Assembly: GCF_020379485.1 (NCBI RefSeq)
Contig: NC_063449.1
Coordinates: forward strand, 39,491,473 to 39,555,472
DNA: 64,000 nt
Source: Brassica napus
Taxonomy: Eukaryota > Streptophyta > Magnoliopsida > Brassicales > Brassicaceae
Reading direction: 5' to 3'
The notes below the pieces were generated by a model. The model saw only the letters and a program-made list of their open reading frames with translations, did not search any database and was not told the DNA's origin. Shown here piece after piece: positions 46,590 to 59,108 of the stretch; positions within the stretch are counted from its first letter, which is position 1; every line of letters begins with the position of its first letter. The position numbers and the translations under genes were made by a program.

Positions 46590-46970
46590 AAAAAATCTAC
46601 TGAAATTTTGCAAAAACTCTTGAGACCCAGAAACCCTAGCCGTCAGAAATATCTCTTTTTTTTTCTTCATCTCTCTCCTTGTGCCAATCTGTCACCTTAT
46701 CAGGCTGCCGTTTGTCGCTTTTTAGACCAGCACGGATTACCGCTGATTGCTTCTTTCTCAACTGTGTTCTATTGTTGTTCATTAGATCTAAAAAATAAGT
46801 ATTTACACTCTTTCTCTCCATTCTTCTTTTCTCATTTTCTATTGAGCTTAAGAGTACATATCTGTGGTAGTGGTGTTGCATTCTTCTTCTTCTTCTTCTT
46901 CTTCTTCTTCTTCTTCTTCTTCTTCTTCTTCTAAATCTCGATTCGCGACGTCGAATAAAGCCAAGGTGAG
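46590..46970 (+). other. Orphan 5' leader exon-like sequence
   Basis: The sequence starts with AGAAACCCTAGCCGTCAG (a telo-box AAACCCTA as found in leaders of ribosomal and housekeeping genes), continues pyrimidine-rich, includes a TTC microsatellite and ends at CCAAG|GTGAGAAC, a consensus splice donor. No coding exon follows within 2 kb. It looks like the 5' end of a gene whose body is absent. Confidence 0.35.
46881..46932. repeat. (TTC)17 microsatellite
   Basis: Uninterrupted TTC triplets for about 52 bp. The poly-Phe or poly-Arg frames they produce are spurious. Confidence 0.95.
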
Positions 46971-48444
46971 AACACAATTGTTAACTCTTTTCATGTCTCG
47001 TAGTACTTCGGGGCATTAGTCCCTTATAAATATTTTCTAAGTTTTGATTGTTGATCTTACTGGTGCGATGAATGGTTAGATCTAGTTGTTGACTTGTGTT
47101 GAAGTGATGAAAAACACCTAGTTGATGTTAGGTTGCTAAATGGTAAACCATTTATGTGTTGAGAATGAATGAATCGATGGATGTGTGATACGGACCTACA
47201 TAATATGATTTGAGAAATCAGTTTTTAAGTGTCGCACTCACATTAATTCTTATGATGATTAATTACAGAAACACACTTAACAAGTTAAAATATTATATCT
47301 TATTCCATTATTAAAAACTATTTAATAACTTATGACAATTAAATTTTAATTTATTTTTATATTTTTTCAAATAACATATATAACAAAAAAAGAAATATTC
47401 ATATCACAAAAAAATATATTTAAAAAGGAAAGAAAATATAATTTAGGATAATATATTTTATATAATATGATTTCATAAAAGAAAAGTTCATAAAAACAGT
47501 TTTGATGTTACAAATATAATCATCTCTTTAAAACACAATATTAAATAAAATAATATATATTTCGGAATTAATAAAATAATTTATTTATATCAGTCTATTT
47601 TTTCAAATTATTACAAAAATTTATTCAAGTAAAATATACTAAAATATCATTGGTTAACTATAAATATTTTATAATTGCTACTATTGAGATGTTTATTCAT
47701 TTTTCATAATTGTTTTTGTTTAATTTTTAAGTTTGATTTGCATTTTCTATATAAATTTTTTTCCAGTAATGTTTGTTTATAAAACGTCATACTTATCATC
47801 ATTTTAGTTTTTTCTTCTAATTTTAGAAATCCAAAAAATATCAAATTATATAAAATAATTTACGAAATTATATATATATATATATATATATATTGATATA
47901 TATATACACATATTTAAGATAGAAAACTGAACTAGTGAAATAAATAAAACTAATCAAATTTAGTTTTACAAACTAGAATCAAAAGTAATTGTGATTCCAT
48001 TTAGAAAAATGTGTGTAATACAACATAACCTACAAAATGAGTAACTTATATAATCTAAATTTTTATGCCCAAATCAAAAGTCTAAATGCAAAAAAAAAAA
48101 AAAAATTAATCAAAATTTTAAGCTATTTCAGCATAAAAAATATTATGGTTAAAGTTAGGGTATTTCCAACTCATTCTATTTTTTACTATAAAATACAGTT
48201 TAGAGTTTTTCAAAAAACAAAAAAAAATAGAGTTTATAATAAAAATGCTCTAATGGTATTCTATTTCACTCTATAATAGAGTAAAAAATGGGTTACTCTA
48301 TATATAGGAGTAACTTGTTTTTATTTGTTCATCAATCTATTTCCCACTCTATTATAGAGTGAAAAATATGATGAACCATTGGTGATTTCTTAGAGAAGTA
48401 GATACAATTCAATATACCCAAATAATAATCAAATTGACTAGATA
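46971..48444. other. AT-rich intergenic DNA
   Basis: No gene. It contains a (TA)n run at 47868-47893 and, at 48160-48385, a repeat-like stretch with several CTCTATAATAGAG palindromes that resembles a small transposon of unclear type. Confidence 0.5.
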
Positions 48445-49053
48445 TCAATACTATTAAAAGAGAAGAAATCCTAAAAAAACTATTTAAAAAATGTTGTTGC
48501 ACCCTTTCATTAGATTACTAATATTTTAGTCTTAACTTAAATTTATACTAACAATATGTTACCATATATTTCTCTAACAATAATTTACTCAATACTTCTT
48601 CTTTATTAGACCCACGTTTTCTGTACATATTAATATCGAATCTTAGCCACATGCACAATTTTTTTTTTATTATTTGTCCATTTATATGTACCAGAGTTTG
48701 TTAACTGAAACTCAATTAAAGTTAGATTATCTGAAGTTCATATATCATAATTTGGAAATGGAAGTCTAATTTATACCTTAACATTTAAATACATAATATG
48801 CTGAATTCATATGTTTTATACGATAAATTTTTGATTTGATTAGATAACTCTTTTGTTAATATTAAATAACAGCACTATCGATTAAACATACATATCATTT
48901 TCGCTTATAATTTCAAAAAAAACTCACTTTTACAAAATAAAACATCAACAAACCTATAAACATAAAAACACAATTATACGATTCAAAACCCAAATTTCAT
49001 AATTATTAAAAATAAATCAAAAACAATATATGTAATCGCAGGTCAAAATCTAG
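48445..49053 (+). mobile_element. Non-autonomous Helitron
   Basis: It starts A|TCAATACTATTAAAAGAGAAG, a typical Brassicaceae Helitron 5' end, and ends AATCGCAGGTCAAAATCTAG|T. Host A and T flank it as expected. The 3' hairpin is degenerate. No coding capacity (609 bp). Confidence 0.7.
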
Positions 49054-49536
49054 TTATATATTTAATTACATATATAGTTAAAATAATATAATATTATTTA
49101 AAATAAATCATACATGTAAATTAAAAAATAATTAAAATTAAAATTAGAATATTAATGATTTTATAATATATTTACTATGTAAGTAAGTGCATGATTTATG
49201 TTTAAATTGCGGGTTCAAAAATATTAAACGAAATCTAGTTTTTTCTTCGTCTGAATTCGTTTTGACTTCATCAATATCACTAAAACTATGTTTGACTGCT
49301 GTGCCCATGAAAAAGACAGTCTGCAATGAGCTATATGGTTTATGAATAGAACGCATCAATTCGGCCACATCAGCGGTGATGCAGAAGTACATAAATAGCT
49401 ACATTATTTTGTTTAATTTGTTTTGCATGTTCCGTGACCACTGTATTGTATTTCTCTATCTGATTATTCGATCCATCAGTTTGTATTTGACTTCTTCTGT
49501 AACAATTATCAACAAAAAAAAAGGTTTGCTCAGACG

Positions 49537-51849
49537 ATGGAAAGCGGTTTCTCCTTGGCGGAGAGAGAAGAAGAAGATAACAAAAATGAGAAATCTGCAG
49601 GGATGATGATGAAGAAAGTGAGCTACATGGCTGCTCCAATGGTGGCAGTTTATCTTTCTCAGTATCTCCTTCAAGTTATCTCCATGATTATGGCCGGTCA
49701 CTTGGACGAGCTCTCTCTCTCCAGCGTCGCTATTGCCACTTCTCTTACCAACGTCACTGGCTTCAGCCTCCTCGTAAGATATTCCTCTGTGTTCCTGCAT
49801 CTCTCTCACTAACTTGACTTCAGGGCCGGATCCGGACATAGCCCACGGAAGCATTGGCTTTGGTCCCTAAAATTTTTGAATTTTTTTTATGAACATAAGT
49901 TTTTAAGAAATATTTATAGACTTCAAAATCACATATCTGGCCTTGCTTGACTTCGATCATTAGGTAGGATTTTCAGGTGCTTTAGAGACATTGTGTGGTC
50001 AAGCTTTTGGAGCAGAGCAATTTAGAAAGATTGGTTCATACACTTACAGCTCAATGACATGTCTTGTCTTGATTTGTTTCCCAATCTCTCTTCTTTGGGT
50101 CTACATGGACAAACTCTTGGAGCTTTTCCACCAAGATCCTCTCATCTCTGAGTTAGCTTGTAGATACTCCATCTGGCTCATACCGGCTTTATTCGGATGC
50201 GCTCTTCTTCAGCCTATGACTCGCTATTTCCAGTCACAAGGATTGGTTCTTCCTCTCTTCTTGAGCTCTTTTGGAACTCTCTGTTTTCACATTCCCCTTT
50301 GTTGGCTTCTTGTCTATAAACTGAGGTTTGGAATAGTCGGCGCTGCTTTGTCCATCGGTTTTTCGCTTTGGTTAAACGTAGCTTTGCTCTGGGCTTTTAT
50401 GAGAGACTCTTCTCTGTATTGCGAAACGAGGAATCTTCAGGCGCAAGAAATCTTCTCGAGCATGAAGCAGTTCATCTATCTTGCGATTCCCACTGCAATG
50501 ATGACTTGGTAACTATGTTTTCTCTGTTTCTTGATTTTTAATCTTCAATGGATGCTTAAATCTTTTATCTCTTTTGATGTGCTACTAAAGCTTGGAGTGG
50601 TGGTCATTTGAGCTTCTGTTACTATTGTCTGGACTCTTACCTAACTCAAAACTGGAAACATCGGTGATGTCCATATGGTATGTGAATATATCCCTCTGTA
50701 TAATATTATATAGATGACCAGAGATCATTAACTCAACTAGAAAGGAGCATGACTATTGTATCAGAGGTCCAGAGTTCGAGTGATTGTTGCGATGAAACTA
50801 ATATTACATGATGTGGTTTCAGATATGAAGAATTGCTGGTTTCGGCCTAAAAAATAAAAAATATATATATATACTGATGACCATTGTTTTAATATTTAAC
50901 TAATATGTGCAACTTTTGCAATTTATGTCTTCCTTGAGCAGCCTCACAACTTCACTTCTGCATTATGTTTTCGTGGATGCAATAGGTGCAGCCGCAAGGT
51001 ATAGTAACATTACCAATTGTTCATAAGAATATAATTCTTTGTGAAAAATGTTTCTTAACCATTGTCTTACTTATATAGCACACATGTCTCAAACGAGCTA
51101 GGAGCTGGAAACCCAAAGGCAGCTCGAGCAGCGGCTAATGCTGCACTTTACCTTGGCGCTTTTGATGCTTCCTTTGTAAGCATCACTCTTTACAACTATC
51201 GAAAAACTTGGGCGTATATCTTTAGCAATGAGATAGAAGTCGCTCAATATGCAACAAAAATCACACCGATTCTCTGCCTATCAATTTTTGTCTGCAGCTT
51301 TACCTCCGTGCTCTCAGGTAAGCAAGTCATATCAAATGTAAAAATCTAGAGATGAGAGCTCTTGTGATTGTATTTGTTACTTGAAGGCCAAGAAACTAAA
51401 TGTTATGTTCTTCGCGAACACTGCAATTCATCATTATCCTTAGGGATTGCTAGAGGAGTAGGGTGGCAAAGTATAGCAGGATATGCAAGCATAGGATCAT
51501 ATTATCTAGTTGGTATACCGGTTGGTTCAATCTTATGTTTTGTTGCGAAATTGAGAGGGAGAGGACTTTGGATTGGTATTTTGATAGGCTGCTTTGTCCA
51601 AACGATGGTTCTTGCTCATGTCACTTTTTTCACCAATTGGGAGCAAGAGGTTTGTATACCTTTCCTTCTCTAGTTACTTATCTTCATCATTTTCTTATAA
51701 TTAAAGTGTTGAATTTTATCTCCATTGGGCTCCAGGCAACAAAGGTGAGAGACAGGGTACTGGAGATGACACCAAAAGGAAATGAAGAAACAGAAGTTAT
51801 AAAAGAGGATGCGCAAGTTTTACTAAGTGACATTTCAGAAAATGTGTAA
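49537..51849 (+). CDS. MATE efflux transporter 1 (DTX type)
   Basis: A multidrug and toxic compound extrusion transporter, a 12-helix membrane protein that exports organic compounds by proton antiport at the plasma membrane or tonoplast. Seven exons: 49537-49773, 49964-50508, 50591-50677, 50942-50998, 51079-51317, 51444-51649, 51736-51849. They total 494 residues in frame. Signatures: [70 protein letters not shown] and [13 protein letters not shown]. The hydrophilic C-terminal exon ends LLSDISENV. Corresponds by position to Arabidopsis At1g66760-At1g66780. Intron 1 holds a short repeat (49820-49950) also found in MATE 2, and intron 3 holds a tRNA-derived SINE-like sequence. Substrate unknown. 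Confidence 0.94.
50735..50860 (+). repeat. SINE-like tRNA-derived insertion in MATE 1 intron 3
   Basis: It contains TTAACTCAACTAGAAAGGA (A-box position) and CAGAGTTCGAGTGA (B-box position) and ends in an A-rich tail before (TA)n. The same intron of MATE 2 lacks it, so it probably inserted after the gene duplication. Confidence 0.45.
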
Positions 51850-52203
51850 CCCCATTTGCATTTGTTTCTAGTTCATAGAAGCATTTGGTTATGAATTAAA
51901 TTAGAATATATTTCTTGAACTGACTATCGACAAGAGATTAACTGATGAACTGGAATCTCTGACTATAAACATAAAGGAGTGTTAGACAACAAATACTGTA
52001 TATATTTGGCTCATAAATGTTTCTCATTTTGATTGCCTCAAATCTTCCTTATATGCACCTGTTCTAGACAACTATATATCATCTATGTTGAGAAAAACAA
52101 CATTGACCTGGGGAAATCCGATGCCATCTTCAAATATAGGCAAACTCATCTTAAGAAGAAATACGACAAAATAGCTTACTAAACTCAAGCAACGGGAGAT
52201 CGC

Positions 52204-52292
52204 CAATACGATAAGGGGTTTGTGTGATTCTCTTTGTCAACCACCTCCAATACGATAAGGGGTTTTGTGTGATTCTCTTTGTCAACCACCTC
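52204..52292. repeat. Two-copy 44-bp tandem repeat downstream of MATE 1
   Basis: CAATACGATAAGGGGTTT...GTCAACCACCTC occurs twice in tandem, with unit starts at 52204 and 52248. The matching position downstream of MATE 2 (about 58087) has one copy. Confidence 0.8.
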
Positions 52293-52329
52293 TAATAGAC
52301 ACACCCTTTTATAATCATTTTTTTTATGA

Positions 52330-53390
52330 ACTAGATTTTAATATGTGCTTTCAAAAAATGGATATATTTTTAGTTTATAATTTCTATAAAGATTGCATAA
52401 ATTTATTTGTTTTGATTAGATATAACATAATTTGAAACTTTAATATTAGGATGTTTTGCAAAATGAGGAGATGTAAATATTTTAATTGTTTTTGGTTTTG
52501 CTAAATATGTTAAAATATTGTTGGTAGTGATAACTTTTTTAGTTGTGCAAGATTTATATTATACTAAATAGGTTAAATAGAGTGTTTTCATATCTGACTC
52601 GAACCTGCGGTTAAACATTTAACCCCGACGACTTGTATAAAATTTGGTTTGTATTTAGTGAAAACCAGTTAATTAAAATCCCGATAAAACTTGGAAAAAC
52701 TCAAAAACTCTCCATTAACCAGCAAACTGGCATTGGTTGACCCAGTCTAAAAAAAAATCTGATGATAATTTTTAAAATTGATTAAACTCCTGATATAGAT
52801 TTTAATAATATATAAAATTAAGTAAACTATTTAACTTGTAATTATTTTGATTTTTAATGAACTTCATATCCGTGGCCACACGATAGAGTGTAGTGCGGTA
52901 CTTTTGAATCCATGTGCTTAACAACTGAAAACTTGTCTGCCACTAGATCACCATCGAATGGTTAGAGTATGAGATTTGATAGGTTACACTGTATTTCAGT
53001 AATCAAGAAAAACTTTATGCATTTATATCTTGAAATTTTGAAATGCTACATAAATATGTATATATTGTTACATTACTGGTTTACAAATTCAAAAAGAGTG
53101 TCTTAGTTCAGCAGAATGTTTTGCTTTTCAAATTCTTGCATTGAAGTTATATATATATATATTTATACTTATATTTTTGAAAAAGGCCTTCTTATTGATA
53201 AAAGAGTAGTTACAAAGATACACAAAGAAGAAGAAATTTTTTTCTTGGTTACTGAAAAAAAAGGAAGAAATTTTACAGTTGAAGCTTTAAAACAAGACAG
53301 GTAGGTGAAAAGGGGGATATCACACTGGCTAAGCGACAATGGAGCTATGGAAGGGAGCACTAAGCAAAAAAAAAAAAAAAAGAAGAGAGC
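52330..53390. other. AT-rich intergenic DNA with a Helitron 3'-end-like sequence
   Basis: At 52331-52360 the plus strand reads ACTAGATTTTAATATGTGCTTTC, which resembles the reverse complement of a Helitron 3' end (CTAGT). No partner 5' end was found. The rest shows no gene, apart from a (TA)n run near 53150. Confidence 0.4.
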
Positions 53391-53394
53391 ATTT

Positions 53395-54300
53395 ACAGCC
53401 AAGACCAAAGGGAAATGAGATCAAATCCCAATTTCCGACCTGAAATCTTCAACGCTATGGCTTTGTTGCTGGCTGTACGACAACATCAGTGATTGTCCTA
53501 GGCTAACCAAGTGAGGACACCCAATGGTCTCGAGGGATCTTCGGCCCTAATACGGACCCGGATTTGAATTCCGCTGGTCACTAGGAATAAAATTTAACAT
53601 CTGGGCTCCCCCGGCGTCTGGTGACCGAAGCGTATCCGGCCGATAACGTAGGCTGTTGCGGACACTCATTGCTAATCTGGACCCTTTGATGGGGGCAAGT
53701 ATACACCTGGGTTTTTCAAAAAAAAAAAAATGTCCTAGGCTGGACCGTGATACCAAGGTGAAAACGTTCATTACGTTCCTTCCAGGTCTCATATATGCAT
53801 CCTTGCCATAGCTGCAGTATGGCTAGTTTTAAGAGTCTATCACGAGGAAGAATAGCAAACCAACCAATAATATTATCCCAGAGGGTAGGAGCATTATTCA
53901 ACCCCATTAGCCCCAAGGAAGTTCTCCAAATTTCAGCAGAGAGATACACATTGTAAAAATAAGTGATCCCTTGATTATTGATGCGATCCACAAAGTCAAC
54001 AAGTCCCTTCAACATCAGCACCCCAAGAGATTAGCCTATCTAAAGTAGGATTCCTATTTAACATGAATAACCAAGTGTTTGTTGAGTGCTTAGGAACCAT
54101 TGTAGAGTTCCACATCTTTTGAGCCCATGTACAAAGCTGTTTGGAAGACCTAATATATTCCAATTCTCCTTTGAAATAAATCTGTCTCTGGAAAGACCCT
54201 CTACTCTCCAAATAATCTTGTCATTTCCTGTCCCAACTGTTAAAGAAGAAATGAAAATCTGCAGGTTGAGCTGTCTGGCGTGTCGAGGATGAGGCAAAGC
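53395..54300 (-). pseudogene. LINE (L1-type) ORF2 C-terminal remnant
   Basis: The minus strand encodes the reverse-transcriptase-associated zinc-binding region of a plant non-LTR retrotransposon: MWNSTMVPKHSTNTWLFMLN, LDRLISWGADVEGTC, AEIWRTSLGLMGLNNAPTLW and ILQLWQGCIYETWKERNERF. Frames are interrupted near 54000-54060. A SINE (53505-53730) splits the 3' part; across it the frame continues TVQPRTITDVVVQPATKP. The reverse transcriptase and endonuclease domains are absent. Confidence 0.8.
53505..53730 (+). mobile_element. SINE with 11-bp target site duplication
   Basis: A 226-bp insertion ends in a short A-tail (TTCAAAAAAAAAAAAA) and is bounded by TGTCCTAGGCT at 53494-53504 and 53731-53741. 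Its G+C content is clearly above the surroundings. The 5' part contains a degenerate RNA polymerase III B box (GGATTTGAATTCC). It lies inside the LINE remnant. Confidence 0.85.
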
Positions 54301-55069
54301 CCAGACCCCATTATGAAGACAATCACTGACGAGAGAATCAATTGGAATGCCTAGCTAGGTCTGAAGGTCCAAGATAGCTTATAAGTTAAGGTTTTATATA
54401 TTTATATATATATATATATGAAAATGCTTTAAAAATTCGGTTTTCCCCATTGTAAACATCCTACGTATTGATTACTGAATTATTCAGAGCTTTTACATGT
54501 ATTTTCTTCTTCTTCTTTTTTTTTGGTAAAACATTTTCTTCTTCTTTCTTTTCACAAGCTTGTACAAGCATAGCTTTCTCTCTTAAAACTTATGTGTTCT
54601 CTTGAATCAATGATCTTCAAATTTTCGTCTTTGGTACGTTGTTCTTGGAATCAATGAACATCTAACTTGTTTACGATAAGGCTGCACCAAAAATATTAAT
54701 GGTTGTGGCTTTTCTTGAAAAAACCTTGATATTTTGAAAATTTAGACGTAAAAGCAAGTCCAAGCACAAACAAACAGTCTTATAGTGATATTTGCTTCTA
54801 ACTAGGGTCTGCAGGTAGTCTAGGCTAGATAGGTGATAATTGATAAACCTTAAGTTGCTTGACAATCAAGAAACATCTCTGACTAAAAAGACAGGAATTT
54901 TAAGTTCCTCAGTTTTTTTTTCCAACATTTTCCTACGGTATTGTGTTAAATTATAATGGTCACTGGAAAGAAGACTTTATATTTTAATAAGTCAAGTTTG
55001 TATCAACTTTCCGACAATATTTGAGATTCTACTAAGCGGTCTAGTATTATATTCAGACCACTAGGGTCT
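54301..55069. other. Intergenic DNA before MATE 2
   Basis: No gene recognised. There is a (TA)n run at about 54402-54418 and AT-rich sequence. The similarity to the MATE 1 upstream region begins at about 55070. Confidence 0.5.
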
Positions 55070-55184
55070 TTGTTTAATTTGTTTTGCAGTTCTGTATTTC
55101 TCTACTGATTATTCGATCCATCAGTTTGTATTGACTTTCTCTGTAAATATTATCAACAACAAAATAAAAAAGTTTGCTCGGACG

Positions 55185-57544
55185 ATGGAAAGCGGTTTCT
55201 CCTTGGCACAGAGAGAAGAAGAAGATTACAAAAATGAGAAATCTGCAGGAATGATGATGAAGAAAGTGAGCTACATGGCTGCTCCAATGGTGGCAGTTTC
55301 TGTTTCTACGTATCTCCTTCAAGTTATCTCCATGGTTATGGCCGGTCACTTGGACGAGCTCTCTCTCTCCAGCGTCGCTATTGCAACTTCTCTTACCAAC
55401 GTCACTGGCTTCAGCCTCCTCGTAAGATATCCCTCTCTTTTTTTTCTCACCCATACAATTTATAAAAGTTTTTTTACATAGGTAGACGCTCCCAAATAAT
55501 GAAACAAAATAATTTTTTTAAGATTTTTAAAAAAGTTTGTTACCCTCAAAATTTCATATCAGGCCTTGCTTGACTTAGATCATTAGGTTGGGTTTTCAGG
55601 TGCGTTAGAGACATTATGTGGTCAAGCTTTTGGAGCAGAGCAATATAGAAAAATTGGTTCATACACTTACAGCTCAATGATATGTCTTGTCTTGATTTGT
55701 TTCCCAATCTCTCTTCTTTGGGTTTATATGGACAAACTCTTGAAACTATTCCACCAAGATCCTCTCATCTCTGAATTAGCTTGTAGATACTCCATCTGGC
55801 TCATACCTGCTTTGTTCGGATGCGCTCTTCTTCAGCCTATGACTCGCTATTTCCAGTCACAAGGATTGGTTCTTCCTCTCTTCTTGAGCTCTTTTGGAGC
55901 TCTCTGTTTTCACATTCCCTTGTGTTGGTTTCTTGTCTATAAACTTAGATTTGGAATTGTTGGTGCCGCTTTGTCCATCGGTGTTTCGCTTTGGTTCAAT
56001 GTAGCTTTGCTCTGGGTTTTTATGAGAGATTCTGCTCTGTATCGTGAAACCAATAATCTTCAGCCGCAAGAAATCTTCTCGAGCATGAAACAGTACATCT
56101 CTCTCGCGATTCCCTCTGCAATGATGATATGGTAACTATGTTTTCTCTGTTTCTTGATATTGATCTTCAACTGATGCTTAAACCTTTTATCTCTTTTGGG
56201 GTGTAAGTAAAGTTTGGAATGGTGGTCATTTGAGATTCTGTTACTATTGTCTGGACTCTTACCCAACTCAAAACTCGAAACATCGGTGATGTCCATATGG
56301 TATGTGCATATATCCCCTTGTATATATTATACAGATGATCCATTTGTCACTTACATAAATAATCTAAGAAAATGAGATTCAGTCCAAGATAAATGGGCGA
56401 AAAGATGCATTGTCTTAAAGGACCATGTTAGGAGATTCGCATCAAAAATATGGAGATATATTAATATGCATGGCCAGATTTGGACACATCCCCTTAAAAC
56501 ATTGGCTTTGGTCCTCAAAATTTTTGGACGTTTTTGACATAGGGATTGAAACTCAAATTATAATTTAAATAAAATAAATTTATTAAATAAATGTTTATAG
56601 CCTTCAAAATATATGATCCATCCGTGCTAATATGTTTTCTTTGAGCAGCCTCACAACTTCAGCTCTGCATTACGTTTTAGTGGATGCAATAGGTGCAGCC
56701 GCAAGGTATAGTAACATTACCAATTGTTCATAAGAATATAATTCTTTGTGAAAATGCTTCGTAACCATTGTCTTGTTTATATAGCACACATGTCTCAAAC
56801 GAGCTAGGCGCTGGAAACCCAAAGGCAGCTCGAGCAGCGGCTAATGCTGCACTTTACCTTGGCGCTTTTGATGCTTCCTTTGTATGCATCACTCTTTACA
56901 GTTATCGAAAAACTTGGGCGTATATCTTTAGCAATGAGGTAGAAGTCGCTCACTATGCAACAAAAATCACACCGATTCTCTGCCTATCAATCTTTATCTG
57001 CAGCTCTACGGCCGTGCTCTCGGGTAAGCAAGTCATATCAAATGGAAAAACCATATGCAGTAAAATGTAGAGATGAAGGCTTTTGTGATTATATTTGTAA
57101 CTTGAAAGCCTAGAAACTAATGTACACTGCAATTCATCATATCCTTAGGGATTGCGAGAGGAGCAGGGTGGCAACGTATAGCAGGATATGCAAGCATAGG
57201 ATCATATTATCTGGTTGGTATACCTGTGGGTTCAATCTTATGTTTTGTTGCGAAATTGAGAGGGAGAGGACTTTGGATTGGTATATTGTTAGGCTGCTTT
57301 TCCCAAACGATGGTTCTTGCTCTTGTCACTTTTTTCACCAATTGGGAGCAAGAGGTATACCTTTCTTTCTCTAGTTACTTATCTTCATCTTATAATTAAA
57401 GTTTTGAATTTTATCTCGATTGGGCTCCAGGCAACGAAGGCGAGGGATAGAGTATTGGAGATGACACCTAAAGGAAACCAAGAAACAGAAATCATAAAAG
57501 AGGATGCGCAAGTTCTACTAAGCGATATTTCAGAAAATGTGTAA
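55185..57544 (+). CDS. MATE efflux transporter 2, tandem copy
   Basis: A near-identical neighbour of MATE 1 with the same exon sizes: 55185-55421, 55587-56131, 56213-56299, 56649-56705, 56785-57023, 57149-57354, 57431-57544. It encodes 494 residues without a lesion. Differences are scattered (for example [10 protein letters not shown] for [19 protein letters not shown] for [21 protein letters not shown] for [12 protein letters not shown]) and may affect substrate or expression. The repeated unit runs from about 55070 to about 58140, against 49408 to about 52320 for MATE 1, so promoter-proximal and 3' sequences were copied too. Intron 3 holds a short insertion (about 56470-56610) related to the one in intron 1 of MATE 1. 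Confidence 0.94.
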
Positions 57545-57628
57545 CCCCATATCCATGTGTTTCTGATTTACACAAGCGTCTGTGTTTCTAGTTCACATAA
57601 GCATGTGTTTATGAATCGAATAAGAATA

Positions 57629-57783
57629 AGGCTTCGAATGTTTTCAACCACACCACAGTTAGTACACCATAGTTAATAGTAACAAAAATCTCTAAATATA
57701 CTTATGTATCTATATATTTTTGTTATTATTAGTGCCGCAATGCAGTTGTTCTGCAATTGTCCAAATTTTGTCATTCGGAGCCT
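57629..57783. mobile_element. MITE with AGGCTTCGAATG ends, in MATE 2 3' flank
   Basis: The ends are AGGCTTCGAATG and CATTCGGAGCCT (inverted). The MATE 1 3' flank reads straight across this place (near 51905), giving an empty-site comparison. The same family occurs at 60692-60853. Confidence 0.75.
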
Positions 57784-58199
57784 ATGTTTCTTGAATTGAC
57801 TATTGACAAGAGTTGAACAATGAACTGGAATCTGGGACAATAAAATACTATTCGACAACAAATATATAGCAAACTGAAATCATATTATTCTGCTCATAAA
57901 TGATTTTCATTTTGATTACCTCAATCTTCCTTATATGTACATGTTCTAGACAAACTATATATTATCTATGGAGAGAAGAAAACATTGACATGGGGAAATC
58001 CGATGCCATCTTCAAAAATAACCAAACTCATTGATAGAAATATGACAAATTGGCTTATTTCAACTCGACGAGCAGGAAGGTAGCAAATACGATAAGGGGT
58101 TTTGTGTGTGGTTTCTCTGGTCAACCACCTCAACTCATGAGTCATGACAACAACAGCAAAATCCAATCCTTTCATTTTTGGTTTTAATTCTGTATTCGT

Positions 58200-58422
58200 T
58201 GTATTATGTTTTTTCTTCAAAAAAAAATATGTTTTCTTTCAGCTAAATGATGAAGATATTGTAACGCGGCCACCCCAGTTTCCATCTTTCCTTTTAGAGT
58301 TTACCACTCTTCATAGCTTCTTAATTGCTCAAAAAAATTGAATCCAAACCCGTCAAAATCAAAAGTCGTCGCGCTAGTAGTTTACAGGATTTCCATGCAT
58401 CAAGAATTAACTAAAAACTGAA

Positions 58423-58459
<37 letters not shown>

Positions 58460-59108
58460 ACTAAACCTAGGTTGCTGCATGAAATTAGAAGAGTCTGTCA
58501 TAACCTCAGTGTGTCTTTATGAGATTTCATTGGCAATTTATTATATAACCCAACACATAAAAAGCTTAAAATAAATCGCGACCACTGAGAAATTAACATT
58601 TCGGCATTGCCAAGGACATAGAATTGACACATGACTATTCTGGACCATTTATGTGGAACCAGGATATAACTGTATAATTCAAAAAAAAAGCTTAAAATAA
58701 ATCGCGAAGATTTCTTTTATAATCTGTGACTAATTGATCATCACTTGGTCTATTCGATAGTGCATGTTACATTTAGCGGAATTCTGAAGATGGGTAAGTG
58801 TTTTTGTTTTGAATTTTTTTTAAAAATCAGTTAAAAATCATTCAGTAAATCAAGTAATCAACTAGTCTCTAACCCTCCGTCTGGACGAGTATCAAATAAT
58901 CATCCATGATATTATTATGATACTTTCTAAAAATATCAGTGTCATAGTCACGGTATTATTTAGGAAATTTCTTTGGCCATATGGATATGGTTGGACCTAC
59001 CACGGAAATTTAACGAATATTTGTTACCCATATTTGACAAACCTTGTATCCAAGTATAAACCAATCATATATCTCGAGATCATCAGTAAACCATCTCCCA
59101 CAGGGGTT
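58200..59108. other. Intergenic DNA with (CT)n
   Basis: No gene. A (CT)n microsatellite lies at 58428-58458. A 20-bp word AAAGCTTAAAATAAATCGCG is repeated near 58560 and 58688. Confidence 0.5.

Noticed and set aside
46608..46977. Frames ending in poly-Phe (plus) and poly-Arg (minus)
   Set aside because: Both are created by the TTC microsatellite. The region looks like a non-coding leader.
49144..49392. Minus-strand frame upstream of MATE 1
   Set aside because: Overlaps the probable MATE promoter and shows no recognisable domain.
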